A DNA stretch of 32,046 bases from an uncultured Bacteroidales bacterium (GTDB lineage Bacteria; Bacteroidota; Bacteroidia; Bacteroidales; Paludibacteraceae). The notes under the pieces were generated by a model that did not search any database, was not told the DNA's origin, and saw only the letters and a program-made list of their open reading frames with translations. This document shows, piece by piece, positions 16,140 through 23,306 of this stretch. The DNA is taken from positions 1-32,046 of the forward strand of contig CAMHSB010000023.1 of the NCBI GenBank assembly GCA_946187695.1, given 5' to 3'. Positions within the stretch are counted from its first letter, which is position 1; each line of letters opens with the position of its first letter. A program made the translations under genes and the position numbers.

Positions 16140-17300
16140 ATGACTAAGTTTCAATATCCGATAGTAAAAGCGTTTGTGACGGAGTTGCTCCGTATCTTCC
16201 GCGATCCGGGTGTGACGGTGATCTTCATCGTCGCGACCCTCGCGTACCCGCTTATCTACAAAGCCCTCTATTGGAACGAGCAGATAACGAACGTGCCGGT
16301 TGCGGTGGTGGACCTGAGTAACACGCCGCAGAGTAGGGAGTTCCTGCATAAATGGAACGCGGCGCCGGATATCCGGCTCACCCATACCTGCACTTCGATG
16401 GCAGAGGCGGAGATGCTTCTGCGGGACCAGAAAGTGCACGGTATCATCTATTTCCCCCGCGATTTTGCCCGTCAGCTCGCCGACCCGCTTGGCAAGGCCC
16501 ATATATCGCTCTACTGCGACATGTCGTCTTTCCTGTACATGAAAGCCATCTACCTCAGCTGCAACAACGTCATGCTGGAGTCGATGCGCAATATCCAGAT
16601 CGACCGCTATGAGCAGATGGGTATCGGTCAGGAGATGGCGTGGGCGCTTGTGCAGGATGCCCCTTATACCGAGACGGCGCTCTTTACGCCGACCGGCGGA
16701 TACGGTTCGTTCCTCATTCCGGCGGTGCTGATGCTGATTCTTCATCAGACGCTTTTCTTCGGCATCTGTATGTTAGGCGGTACGATCCGTGAGGAGAATG
16801 AGGAGAAATATACTTTCAGTTCACTTTTCGGCCGTGCCGGCGCTTGTTTCACGATCTACTACGCCCTGGCGACCATCCTGCTGTGCGCGCTGCCGCGTCT
16901 GTTCGACATCCCGCATATCGGTTCGTTCTGGGATATCCAACTGCTGATCGTGCCGTACCTGCTGGCGATCATCTTCTTCTCGCTCTGCGTGTCGGTCTTC
17001 ATCCGCAATCGCGAGTCGGGTCTGGTGATCCTCATCTCCACTTCGCTGATCTTCCTCTTTATGGCCGGTATATCCTGGCCGAAGGAGATGATCCCCGATG
17101 CATGGTGGTATATCGCGACCTGTATCCCCTATACGCACGGTGCGCACGCGTATATCCACATCAATTCGATGGGCGCGTCCCTGGCAACGACCAGCACGGA
17201 GTACATCGCCCTGTGGATCCTCACGGGCGTGTACTGCATCCTCGCTTGCGGACTGTTCTGTATCCGCAAAAGAAAACTGTTGGAAGAGACGCTTACTTAA
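16140..17300 (+). CDS. ABC-2 type transporter permease (second of two)
   Basis: Paralogue of the preceding permease with the same architecture in 386 residues. A first membrane span includes DPGVTVIFIVATLAYPLIY. The periplasmic domain begins VPVAVVDLSNTPQSREFLHKW, closely parallel to VDMDQTSISRRLIHE in the first copy. About five C-terminal spans follow. It is the last gene of the exporter operon. Its final 8 nt overlap the 3' end of convergent serB, and no terminator hairpin is visible at the junction, so the two transcripts probably overlap. Confidence 0.88.
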   Translation: MTKFQYPIVKAFVTELLRIFRDPGVTVIFIVATLAYPLIYKALYWNEQITNVPVAVVDLSNTPQSREFLHKWNAAPDIRLTHTCTSMAEAEMLLRDQKVHGIIYFPRDFARQLADPLGKAHISLYCDMSSFLYMKAIYLSCNNVMLESMRNIQIDRYEQMGIGQEMAWALVQDAPYTETALFTPTGGYGSFLIPAVLMLILHQTLFFGICMLGGTIREENEEKYTFSSLFGRAGACFTIYYALATILLCALPRLFDIPHIGSFWDIQLLIVPYLLAIIFFSLCVSVFIRNRESGLVILISTSLIFLFMAGISWPKEMIPDAWWYIATCIPYTHGAHAYIHINSMGASLATTSTEYIALWILTGVYCILACGLFCIRKRKLLEETLT

Positions 17301-18507
17301 GAAACGCGTCCTTGAATCCCAAGAAATACAGAATACCGTCCAGCCCGACCGTCGAGATCGCCTGCTGGGCGTTTTCTTTTACTTTGGGCTTGGCATGGAA
17401 AGCGATACCGAGACCGGCCTTACCGAGCATGTTCAGGTCGTTCGCTCCGTCGCCTACGGCGATCACCTGCGCCAGGTCGATATGCTCTACCTGTGCGATG
17501 AGCTCCAGCAACTCCGCTTTGCGTTTGGCATCTACCACGTCGCCGATATAGCGGCCCGTGAACTTGCCGTCTTCCACCTCCAGCGTGTTGGCATAGAGGT
17601 AATCGACACCGAAGCGTTCCTGCAGGTACTTGCCCACGAACGTGAATCCGCCGCTCAAAATAGCGATCTTGAAACCGCAACGCTTGAGTACCGAGAAGAG
17701 GCGGTCCGCACCTTCGGTGATCGGCAGATGGTCGATGATATCTTGCTTCACGCTCTCGTCGAGGCCTTTGAGCAAGGCTACGCGGCGCGTGAAACTCTCC
17801 TTGAAATCGATCTCGCCGCGCATGGCGGAGAGCGTGATAGCTTTCACTTGATCGCCTACGCCGGCACGCATCGCGAGCTCGTCGATCACCTCCGTCTGGA
17901 TGAAGGTGGAGTCCATATCTACGCAGATCAACCTGCGGTTGCGACGGAACATATCATCTTTCTGGAACGAGATATCGATCCCTTCTTCGCGAGACACTTC
18001 GAGTAATTCTTTTTGCAAGGCCTCGCGGTCCGATAGGTTACCGCGCAGCGAGAACTCGATGCAGCTGTGGCGTTTCTCGATCGGTATCTCCACATTCGGG
18101 CGCTCGCTCAGACGCAGGATATTGTCGATGTTCAACTGCCGTTTGGCCACCAGTTCTGTCACGCGGGCGATATGGCGGGCATTGATCTCCCGTGCCAAGA
18201 GCGTGATCACGTACCGTTCCTGCTCCTGACGCCCCACCCAGGCCGCATACTCCTCTTCGCTCAACGGTGTAAACCGCACGATCATCTCCAGACGCGAACA
18301 GCAGAACAGCACCTCCTTGATCATGTCCCCGCTCTGTGTCGGGTCATCGACCCGAATGAGGATACTGAGGTTCAACTGGTGATGCAGGTTCGATTGCCCG
18401 ATATCCTGCACGTACGCACCGTACTTACCCAACACTTCCGTCACTGCCGACGTCACGCCCGGCTTATCAAAACCGATAATATTGATCAATATAAATTCCC
18501 GATCCAT
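17293..18507 (-). CDS. serB: Phosphoserine phosphatase with N-terminal ACT domains
   Basis: Last step of L-serine synthesis: hydrolysis of O-phosphoserine. The 404-residue protein carries two ACT-like regulatory modules (about residues 1-80 and 90-175; the first opens EFILINIIGFDKPGVTSAVTEVLG). A HAD catalytic domain follows, with VDMDSTFIQTEVIDELA (nucleophile aspartate about residue 197), ILSGGFTFV and GDGANDLNML. The fused regulatory region suggests amino-acid feedback, an inference from ACT-domain families. It is divergent from pheS with overlapping promoters and convergent with the exporter operon (8-nt overlap). Confidence 0.95.
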   Translation of the reverse strand: MDREFILINIIGFDKPGVTSAVTEVLGKYGAYVQDIGQSNLHHQLNLSILIRVDDPTQSGDMIKEVLFCCSRLEMIVRFTPLSEEEYAAWVGRQEQERYVITLLAREINARHIARVTELVAKRQLNIDNILRLSERPNVEIPIEKRHSCIEFSLRGNLSDREALQKELLEVSREEGIDISFQKDDMFRRNRRLICVDMDSTFIQTEVIDELAMRAGVGDQVKAITLSAMRGEIDFKESFTRRVALLKGLDESVKQDIIDHLPITEGADRLFSVLKRCGFKIAILSGGFTFVGKYLQERFGVDYLYANTLEVEDGKFTGRYIGDVVDAKRKAELLELIAQVEHIDLAQVIAVGDGANDLNMLGKAGLGIAFHAKPKVKENAQQAISTVGLDGILYFLGFKDAFLK

Positions 18508-18529
18508 AGAACTTTCTTCAAATTTGGTG

Positions 18530-18559
18530 CAAATTTACGATTTTTTTTGCATATGTCAA
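18530..18559 (-). promoter_or_regulatory. Bacteroidetes-type promoter of serB
   Basis: On the minus strand TTG (18557-18559) is followed after 19 nt by TAAATTTG (18530-18537). The -33 element lies inside the spacer of the opposing pheS promoter. Confidence 0.7.
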
Positions 18560-18577
18560 AATATTTTTGTACTTTTG
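18547..18577 (+). promoter_or_regulatory. Bacteroidetes-type promoter of the pheS operon
   Basis: TTG (18547-18549), extended as TTGCATATGTC, then 20 nt and TACTTTTG (18570-18577), 27 nt upstream of ATG 18605. It overlaps the serB promoter by 13 bp. Confidence 0.75.
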
Positions 18578-18604
18578 CACGATTTTTTGAAAATAAATAG
18601 CATT

Positions 18605-19645
18605 ATGGCTTTAAGAGATAATATACAATCGCTGCTGGGGCAGGTGAGTGAGTTGAAGGCTAATAACGCAGAGGAGTTAGAGGCTCTGCGTATCAAGTAT
18701 CTGAGTAAGAAAGGCGAGATAACGGCGCTGTTCAATGAGTTCCGTAATGTGCCGAACGAGGAGAAACGGGAATTGGGTCAGATGCTGAACCAGCTTCGTC
18801 AGACGGCTGAGGGCCGTATCAACGAGCTCAAGGAGCAGTTCGAGGCTAAGAAAGCGGAGGCGGATAAGCTTGACTTAACCCGTACGCCGGATCCGATTGC
18901 GCTGGGTACGCGTCACCCGCTGTCGCTAGTACGCGAAGAGATAGAGGATATCTTCTCCCGTATCGGTTTCACGATTGCGCAGGGTCCCGAAGTGGAGGAT
19001 GATAAGCACGTGTATGGCATGCTGAACTTCGCCCCCGAGCACCCGGCACGCGACATGCAGGATACGTTCTTCGTAGAGAAAGAGATGGGTGTTCAGAAGC
19101 CGACGGACGTGCTGCTGCGCTCGCATACGAGTTCGGTACAGACGCGTGTGATGACGAGTCAGAAGCCGCCGATCCGTGTGCTTTGCCCTGGACGTGTCTA
19201 TCGTAACGAGGCCATTTCGGCGCGTGCGCACTGTTTCTTCCACCAGGTAGAGGGTCTGTATATCGATAAGAACGTCAGCTTTGCTGACTTGCGCGAGGCA
19301 CTGCTCTATTTCAGCAAGGAGATGTTCGGCCCGGAGACCAAGATCCGTCTGCGCCCGAGTTATTTTCCGTTCACAGAGCCGAGTGCGGAGATGGATATCA
19401 GTTGTAACATCTGCGGCGGCACGGGTTGCTCGTTCTGTAAGGGTACAGGATGGGTAGAGATACTGGGGTGCGGCATGGTGGACCCGAACGTGCTGGAGGC
19501 ATGCGGCATCGACAGCAAGGAGTATAGCGGCTACGCGTTCGGTATGGGCGTGGAGCGTATCACGAACCTCAAGTACCGCGTGAAGGACCTGCGTCTGTTC
19601 TCGGAGAACGACGTGCGTTTCCTGCGCCAGTTCGAGAGCTGCTGA
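18605..19645 (+). CDS. pheS: Phenylalanyl-tRNA synthetase alpha subunit
   Basis: Catalytic subunit of the alpha2-beta2 enzyme that charges tRNA-Phe. The 346 residues comprise an N-terminal coiled coil (about 1-90, starting MALRDNIQSLLGQVSELK) and the class II core. Motif 2 is RVYRNEAISARAHCFFHQVEGLYI, and motif 3 is GMGVERITNLKY. A Cys4 insert (CNICGGTGCSFCKGTGW, near residues 266-282) of the kind seen in Bacteroidetes PheS probably binds zinc. ATG 18605 is preferred over an upstream in-frame start that would lie inside the promoter. pheT is not in the window. The C_GCAxxG gene follows after 3 nt. Confidence 0.97.
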   Translation: MALRDNIQSLLGQVSELKANNAEELEALRIKYLSKKGEITALFNEFRNVPNEEKRELGQMLNQLRQTAEGRINELKEQFEAKKAEADKLDLTRTPDPIALGTRHPLSLVREEIEDIFSRIGFTIAQGPEVEDDKHVYGMLNFAPEHPARDMQDTFFVEKEMGVQKPTDVLLRSHTSSVQTRVMTSQKPPIRVLCPGRVYRNEAISARAHCFFHQVEGLYIDKNVSFADLREALLYFSKEMFGPETKIRLRPSYFPFTEPSAEMDISCNICGGTGCSFCKGTGWVEILGCGMVDPNVLEACGIDSKEYSGYAFGMGVERITNLKYRVKDLRLFSENDVRFLRQFESC

Positions 19646-19648
19646 TCG

Positions 19649-20113
19649 ATGACCATGAGCGAGGAGCAAATAGAAGCGCGGGCGCAACGTGCGGTAGCGT
19701 TATTCAAAGAAGGATTCAATTGTTCTCAAGCTGTTTTTGCATCTTGTGCGGACCTGTACGGCATCACGGATGAAGCATTAGCCTTGCGGCTGTCGGCTTC
19801 GTTCGGCGGCGGTATGGGTCGCATGCGTTTGGTATGCGGTGCGGCGAGCGGTATGTTTCTACTCGCAGGTCTGGAGAAAGGGTCATGTACGCCGCACGAT
19901 AACGAGGGCAAGATGGCGAACTACGCCTTCGTGCAAGACCTCGCCGGGAAGTTCAAGGCCCAATACGGCAGTCTGATCTGCGCCGAGTTGTTAGGGCTGG
20001 CACCCAGACCCGAAGAGCCGAAGCCGGCTGAGCGCACGCAGCAGTATTACGAGAAGCGGCCGTGCTCGGAGATGATCGCGGAAGCCGTTAGAATCTATTT
20101 ACGAAGTCTATGA
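19649..20113 (+). CDS. C_GCAxxG_C_C family putative redox protein
   Basis: Small (154-residue) cysteine-rich protein of the C_GCAxxG_C_C family, thought to be redox-active; the true function is not known. The family pattern is visible: C25 (FNCSQAVF), C33, C63 in the VCGAASGMFLLAG box, C80 and C111 (SLICAELLG). There is no signal peptide, so it should be cytoplasmic. It lies 3 nt downstream of pheS, and its stop overlaps the start of the dihydrolipoyl dehydrogenase gene (ATGA). Translation of the two redox proteins is therefore probably coupled. A second ATG two codons in (19655) is an equally possible start. Confidence 0.88.
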   Translation: MTMSEEQIEARAQRAVALFKEGFNCSQAVFASCADLYGITDEALALRLSASFGGGMGRMRLVCGAASGMFLLAGLEKGSCTPHDNEGKMANYAFVQDLAGKFKAQYGSLICAELLGLAPRPEEPKPAERTQQYYEKRPCSEMIAEAVRIYLRSL

Positions 20114-21447
20114 GATATTTTTTAGCCATTATAGGTGGAGGACCTGCGGGGTATACCGCGGCAGAGAAGGCAAGTAAGGCCGGTAAGGATGTGGTGCTCT
20201 TTGAGCAGAACACGGTAGGCGGTACGTGCCTCAATGTGGGTTGTATTCCGACCAAGTCCTTGTTGTACGGCGCGAAGCAGTACTATAACGCGACGCACGC
20301 TGCCAAGTACGGCGTGACGGCGAATGAGGTGCGTTTCGATTTTGCTGCCATGCAGAAACGCAAGACCATCGTGGTCCGTAAGTTAGTAGCCGGCATCAAG
20401 CAGCGCCTTAATAATGAGCATTGCACGCTGGTGAATGGTTTTGCGAAAGTGGAGAGCCGCACGGACGAACTGGTGACCATCTCCTGCAACGGCGAGACCT
20501 ATGAGGCAGAGAACCTGATGATCTGCACGGGCTCGACGAACTTCGTTCCGCCTATCCCCGGTATCAAAGATAATCCTGCTGTTTGGGACAGCACCGATGC
20601 ACTCAATGCGACCGAACTGCCGAAGTCGATTATTATCGTCGGTGGCGGCGTGATCGGTATGGAGTTTGCGACGCTATACCACGAGCTGGGTGTGCCGGTG
20701 ACGGTCATCGAAGCCCTGCCGACGATATTGCCGAACCTCGATCCGGAGGTAGTAGCGGTGCTGGCAGAGAAATACAAGAAAGCGGGGATTAATATCTTAA
20801 CAGAGACCCGCGTCGAGTCCATCGAGGGCGGTAAAGTGACGGCGAATGGAGTGGAGTACGAAGCCGAGAAGATTTTGGTGAGCGTGGGCCGTCGGGCGAA
20901 CCTGAACGGCCTGGAAGCGCTGAAGAATATCGAACTGAACCGCGGTGCGATCGTAGTGGACGATTTCTGCAAGACCAACCTGCCGAATATGTATGCGTGC
21001 GGCGATGTGACGGGTAAGATCATGCTGGCGCATGTGGCAGCTCGTCAGGCGGAAGTAGCAGTTGGGCGGATGCTCAAGATCATCCCGCTGCAGCGGATAG
21101 CGTACAATGCCATTCCGTCGGTCGTTTATACGAACCCCGAGATCGCGTCGGTGGGTATCACCGAGGCGCAAGCGGAAGCGATGAACATACCGGTGGAGGT
21201 GAAGAAACTGCCGATGACGTTCTCCGGACGGTTTATGGCAGAGAACGAAGGCGAGACGGGCTTATGCAAGATGATCGTGGATGCGAAGAACCACAGCGTA
21301 CTTGGCGTACATATGATCGGTAACCCCTGTTCGGAGTTTGTGGCTGCGGCTTCGTTTGCCGTACGGATGGGTTACACGACCGCCGAGATGGAACAGGTGG
21401 TTTTCCCGCACCCGACCGTAAGTGAGATTTTACACGAGATTTTATAA
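20110..21447 (+). CDS. lpdA: Dihydrolipoyl dehydrogenase (E3)
   Basis: FAD- and NAD-dependent disulfide oxidoreductase, 445 residues. The FAD-binding GGGPAGYTAAEKA is at residues 9-21 and the redox-active pair is C40/C45 in GGTCLNVGCIPTK. NAD-binding GGGVIGMEFATL, the second FAD motif YACGDVTG and the C-terminal His-Glu dyad (H434, E439 in HPTVSEIL) complete the E3 set. E3 normally reoxidises lipoyl groups of 2-oxoacid dehydrogenase or glycine-cleavage complexes. No E1, E2 or GcvH gene is nearby. The close pairing with the C_GCAxxG protein (4-nt overlap) may mean a shared thiol-redox role, which is inference. Confidence 0.93.
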   Translation: MRYFLAIIGGGPAGYTAAEKASKAGKDVVLFEQNTVGGTCLNVGCIPTKSLLYGAKQYYNATHAAKYGVTANEVRFDFAAMQKRKTIVVRKLVAGIKQRLNNEHCTLVNGFAKVESRTDELVTISCNGETYEAENLMICTGSTNFVPPIPGIKDNPAVWDSTDALNATELPKSIIIVGGGVIGMEFATLYHELGVPVTVIEALPTILPNLDPEVVAVLAEKYKKAGINILTETRVESIEGGKVTANGVEYEAEKILVSVGRRANLNGLEALKNIELNRGAIVVDDFCKTNLPNMYACGDVTGKIMLAHVAARQAEVAVGRMLKIIPLQRIAYNAIPSVVYTNPEIASVGITEAQAEAMNIPVEVKKLPMTFSGRFMAENEGETGLCKMIVDAKNHSVLGVHMIGNPCSEFVAAASFAVRMGYTTAEMEQVVFPHPTVSEILHEIL

Positions 21448-21460
21448 TATATACTATACC

Positions 21461-23158
21461 ATGAAAAGAATTTTGTTTGCCGTACTCTGTACGCTGTGTT
21501 GTGTCAGCCTTTCGGCGAATGTAGTGACCGGCGTAGCTGCCGTACCTGCCAATTACTACGATGATGTGGATGGTAAAACGGGTGCGGAAAGTATCCTCAA
21601 TGCCCTGAAGACCTGTATCTCGCGCAATTATAACGAGATCTCGTACAAGGCGCTGGAGAGCCATTACCTGAATACGGATTTCTATGCCGACACACTCTGG
21701 GATGTCTATTCGACCTGTCGTTTTACGTACGATGATGCCAATAACCCCCAGAAGTATGTGTGCGACGGATGGAACAAAGAGCACGTGTGCTGTCAGTCCT
21801 GGCTGGGTTCGGGGCCGATGGTGTCGGATATGTTCAATGTTTATCCTACGGATGCGCGTGTGAATAACCTGCGGTCGAACTACCCGTACGGTGTGGTAGG
21901 CACGAATAAAGGTATCTCGAACGACCCGGATCATCATGCGTTGGGTAAACTCGGTACGTCGTCCAAAGCCGGTTATAGCGGCACGTGCTACGAACCGGAT
22001 GATCAATACAAGGGCGATCTCGCGCGCACGTTCTTTTATATGGTCGCGCGTTATAGGACGAATGTGCTGAACTCAGGATACGGATCCAATATGTTCACTT
22101 CGAACCCGACGAACCTGACGAGTTACAGCCTCTCTTTCCTGCTTGAATGGCACCGCAATGATCCGGTGTCGCAGAAAGAGATTGACCGCAATCAGGGGGT
22201 ATATGGGGAGCAGAACAACCGCAATCCGTTTATTGATTATCCGGAGTTGGTGGAATATATATGGGGCACGAAAGTAGGTCAAACGGTGAGTCTGTCTTCG
22301 ATGACACCGACCTGCGAAGGTGGCGGTTATACGCCGGCTACGAATGCCAAGTTCGGTGTGAACTGGTATGCGGATGGCGTGTTGCTCCGTACGGACTCGG
22401 TGGCGGCGAATAACGTGCCGGCTACACTTCCTGCCGCTCCGGCTTCTTGCTCCGAGACGAGTGAGAGTTTTGTAGGATGGAGCAGTACTGTTATCGAGGG
22501 TACGACCCAAGACGCACCGACCTGCTATACCAAGGTAGCTGCATTGCCGGCTGTGACGCATAACATCAGTTATCATGCCGTGTTTGCCCATGCGGAGGTG
22601 ACGCAAGGGGCCGCCGTACCGGTGACGCAGACGATTAACATGAAGGCGCAGGGGTACGGAAATGGCGATGCTGTGACGACGGTGACGCAGGAGAATGTGA
22701 CCATCACTTTCGGAAAGGGAACGGCTGGATCGAACGTGCCGAAATACTATAACACCGGTGAGGCGGTGCGTTGCTATCCGGGTAATACGATGACGGTAAG
22801 CGCGCAGGCGATGACGCAGATCTATCTCACTTTCGGTACGGGCGACGGCACCAATTCAATCACGGTAGATACCGGTACGCTCAGCGGCAGTACCTGGACC
22901 GGTAATGCGGATAACGTGACTTTCACGGTGGGTGGCTCAAGTTCTAACCGCCGCTTTGCCGAAGTGCAGGTGACGATGAACGGCTCCGGAGATATCATAA
23001 CTTACAGCGATTACCTCACGCACTGCACGCAAGCTACAGAGGCTGTTACGCAGCCGGTGACGCCCAAAACAGCACAGAAAATTCTGCGGGACGGGCAGCT
23101 GCTGATTCGGGTGAATAATATGTTGTATAACATAATGGGATACCAAATTGGGCAGTAA
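21461..23158 (+). CDS. Secreted endonuclease I family protein with C-terminal accessory domains
   Basis: 565 residues. A signal peptide (MKRILFAVLCTLCCVSLSA) precedes an endonuclease I domain (about residues 20-280). That domain includes WNKEHVCCQSW (the catalytic histidine of the family is in EH), SDMFNVYPTDARVNNLRSNYPYG and PDDQYKGDLARTFFYMVARY. Next comes a region like a Listeria-Bacteroides repeat (VNWYADGVLL to FVGWSS to YHAVFAH, about 295-385). A beta-rich carbohydrate-module-like domain of unknown type follows (about 390-510). The protein ends with a short tail, KILRDGQLLIRVNNMLYN, shared with the next gene's product. It starts 13 nt after lpdA and may be read from the pheS promoter. 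It probably degrades extracellular nucleic acid. The core of the signal peptide is encoded by a 7-bp repeat. Confidence 0.88.
   Translation: MKRILFAVLCTLCCVSLSANVVTGVAAVPANYYDDVDGKTGAESILNALKTCISRNYNEISYKALESHYLNTDFYADTLWDVYSTCRFTYDDANNPQKYVCDGWNKEHVCCQSWLGSGPMVSDMFNVYPTDARVNNLRSNYPYGVVGTNKGISNDPDHHALGKLGTSSKAGYSGTCYEPDDQYKGDLARTFFYMVARYRTNVLNSGYGSNMFTSNPTNLTSYSLSFLLEWHRNDPVSQKEIDRNQGVYGEQNNRNPFIDYPELVEYIWGTKVGQTVSLSSMTPTCEGGGYTPATNAKFGVNWYADGVLLRTDSVAANNVPATLPAAPASCSETSESFVGWSSTVIEGTTQDAPTCYTKVAALPAVTHNISYHAVFAHAEVTQGAAVPVTQTINMKAQGYGNGDAVTTVTQENVTITFGKGTAGSNVPKYYNTGEAVRCYPGNTMTVSAQAMTQIYLTFGTGDGTNSITVDTGTLSGSTWTGNADNVTFTVGGSSSNRRFAEVQVTMNGSGDIITYSDYLTHCTQATEAVTQPVTPKTAQKILRDGQLLIRVNNMLYNIMGYQIGQ
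21482..21502. repeat. Heptad repeat encoding the endonuclease signal-peptide core
   Basis: Units GTACTCT, GTACGCT and GTGTTGT encode VLCTLCC. The unit is the same GTACTCT type found in the TolC signal-peptide region 9 kb away. Confidence 0.55.
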
Positions 23159-23201
23159 GATAGGAAAAAGTGCGTTTTTTTGAACAAAAAGCAAAAAAAA
23201 T

Positions 23202-23232
23202 TTGCGTATTTCAAAAAAATGTAGTACCTTTG
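23202..23232 (+). promoter_or_regulatory. Bacteroidetes-type promoter of the 23307 gene
   Basis: TTG (23202-23204), 20 nt with an A7 tract, then TACCTTTG (23225-23232). The transcript leader is about 65-70 nt, longer than for other genes here, and A-rich just before the ATG. Confidence 0.75.
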
Positions 23233-23306
23233 CGCGATTTTTGTTGCATTTTGAAAGAAAATCAAAACAAAACAATAACGTTTATTTTAACAAAACAAAA
23301 AAGATT

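Noticed and set aside
17293..17300. Frameshift or truncation at the permease/serB convergence
   Set aside because: Both proteins have complete, family-typical C-termini; the 8-nt overlap is a true tail-to-tail overlap.
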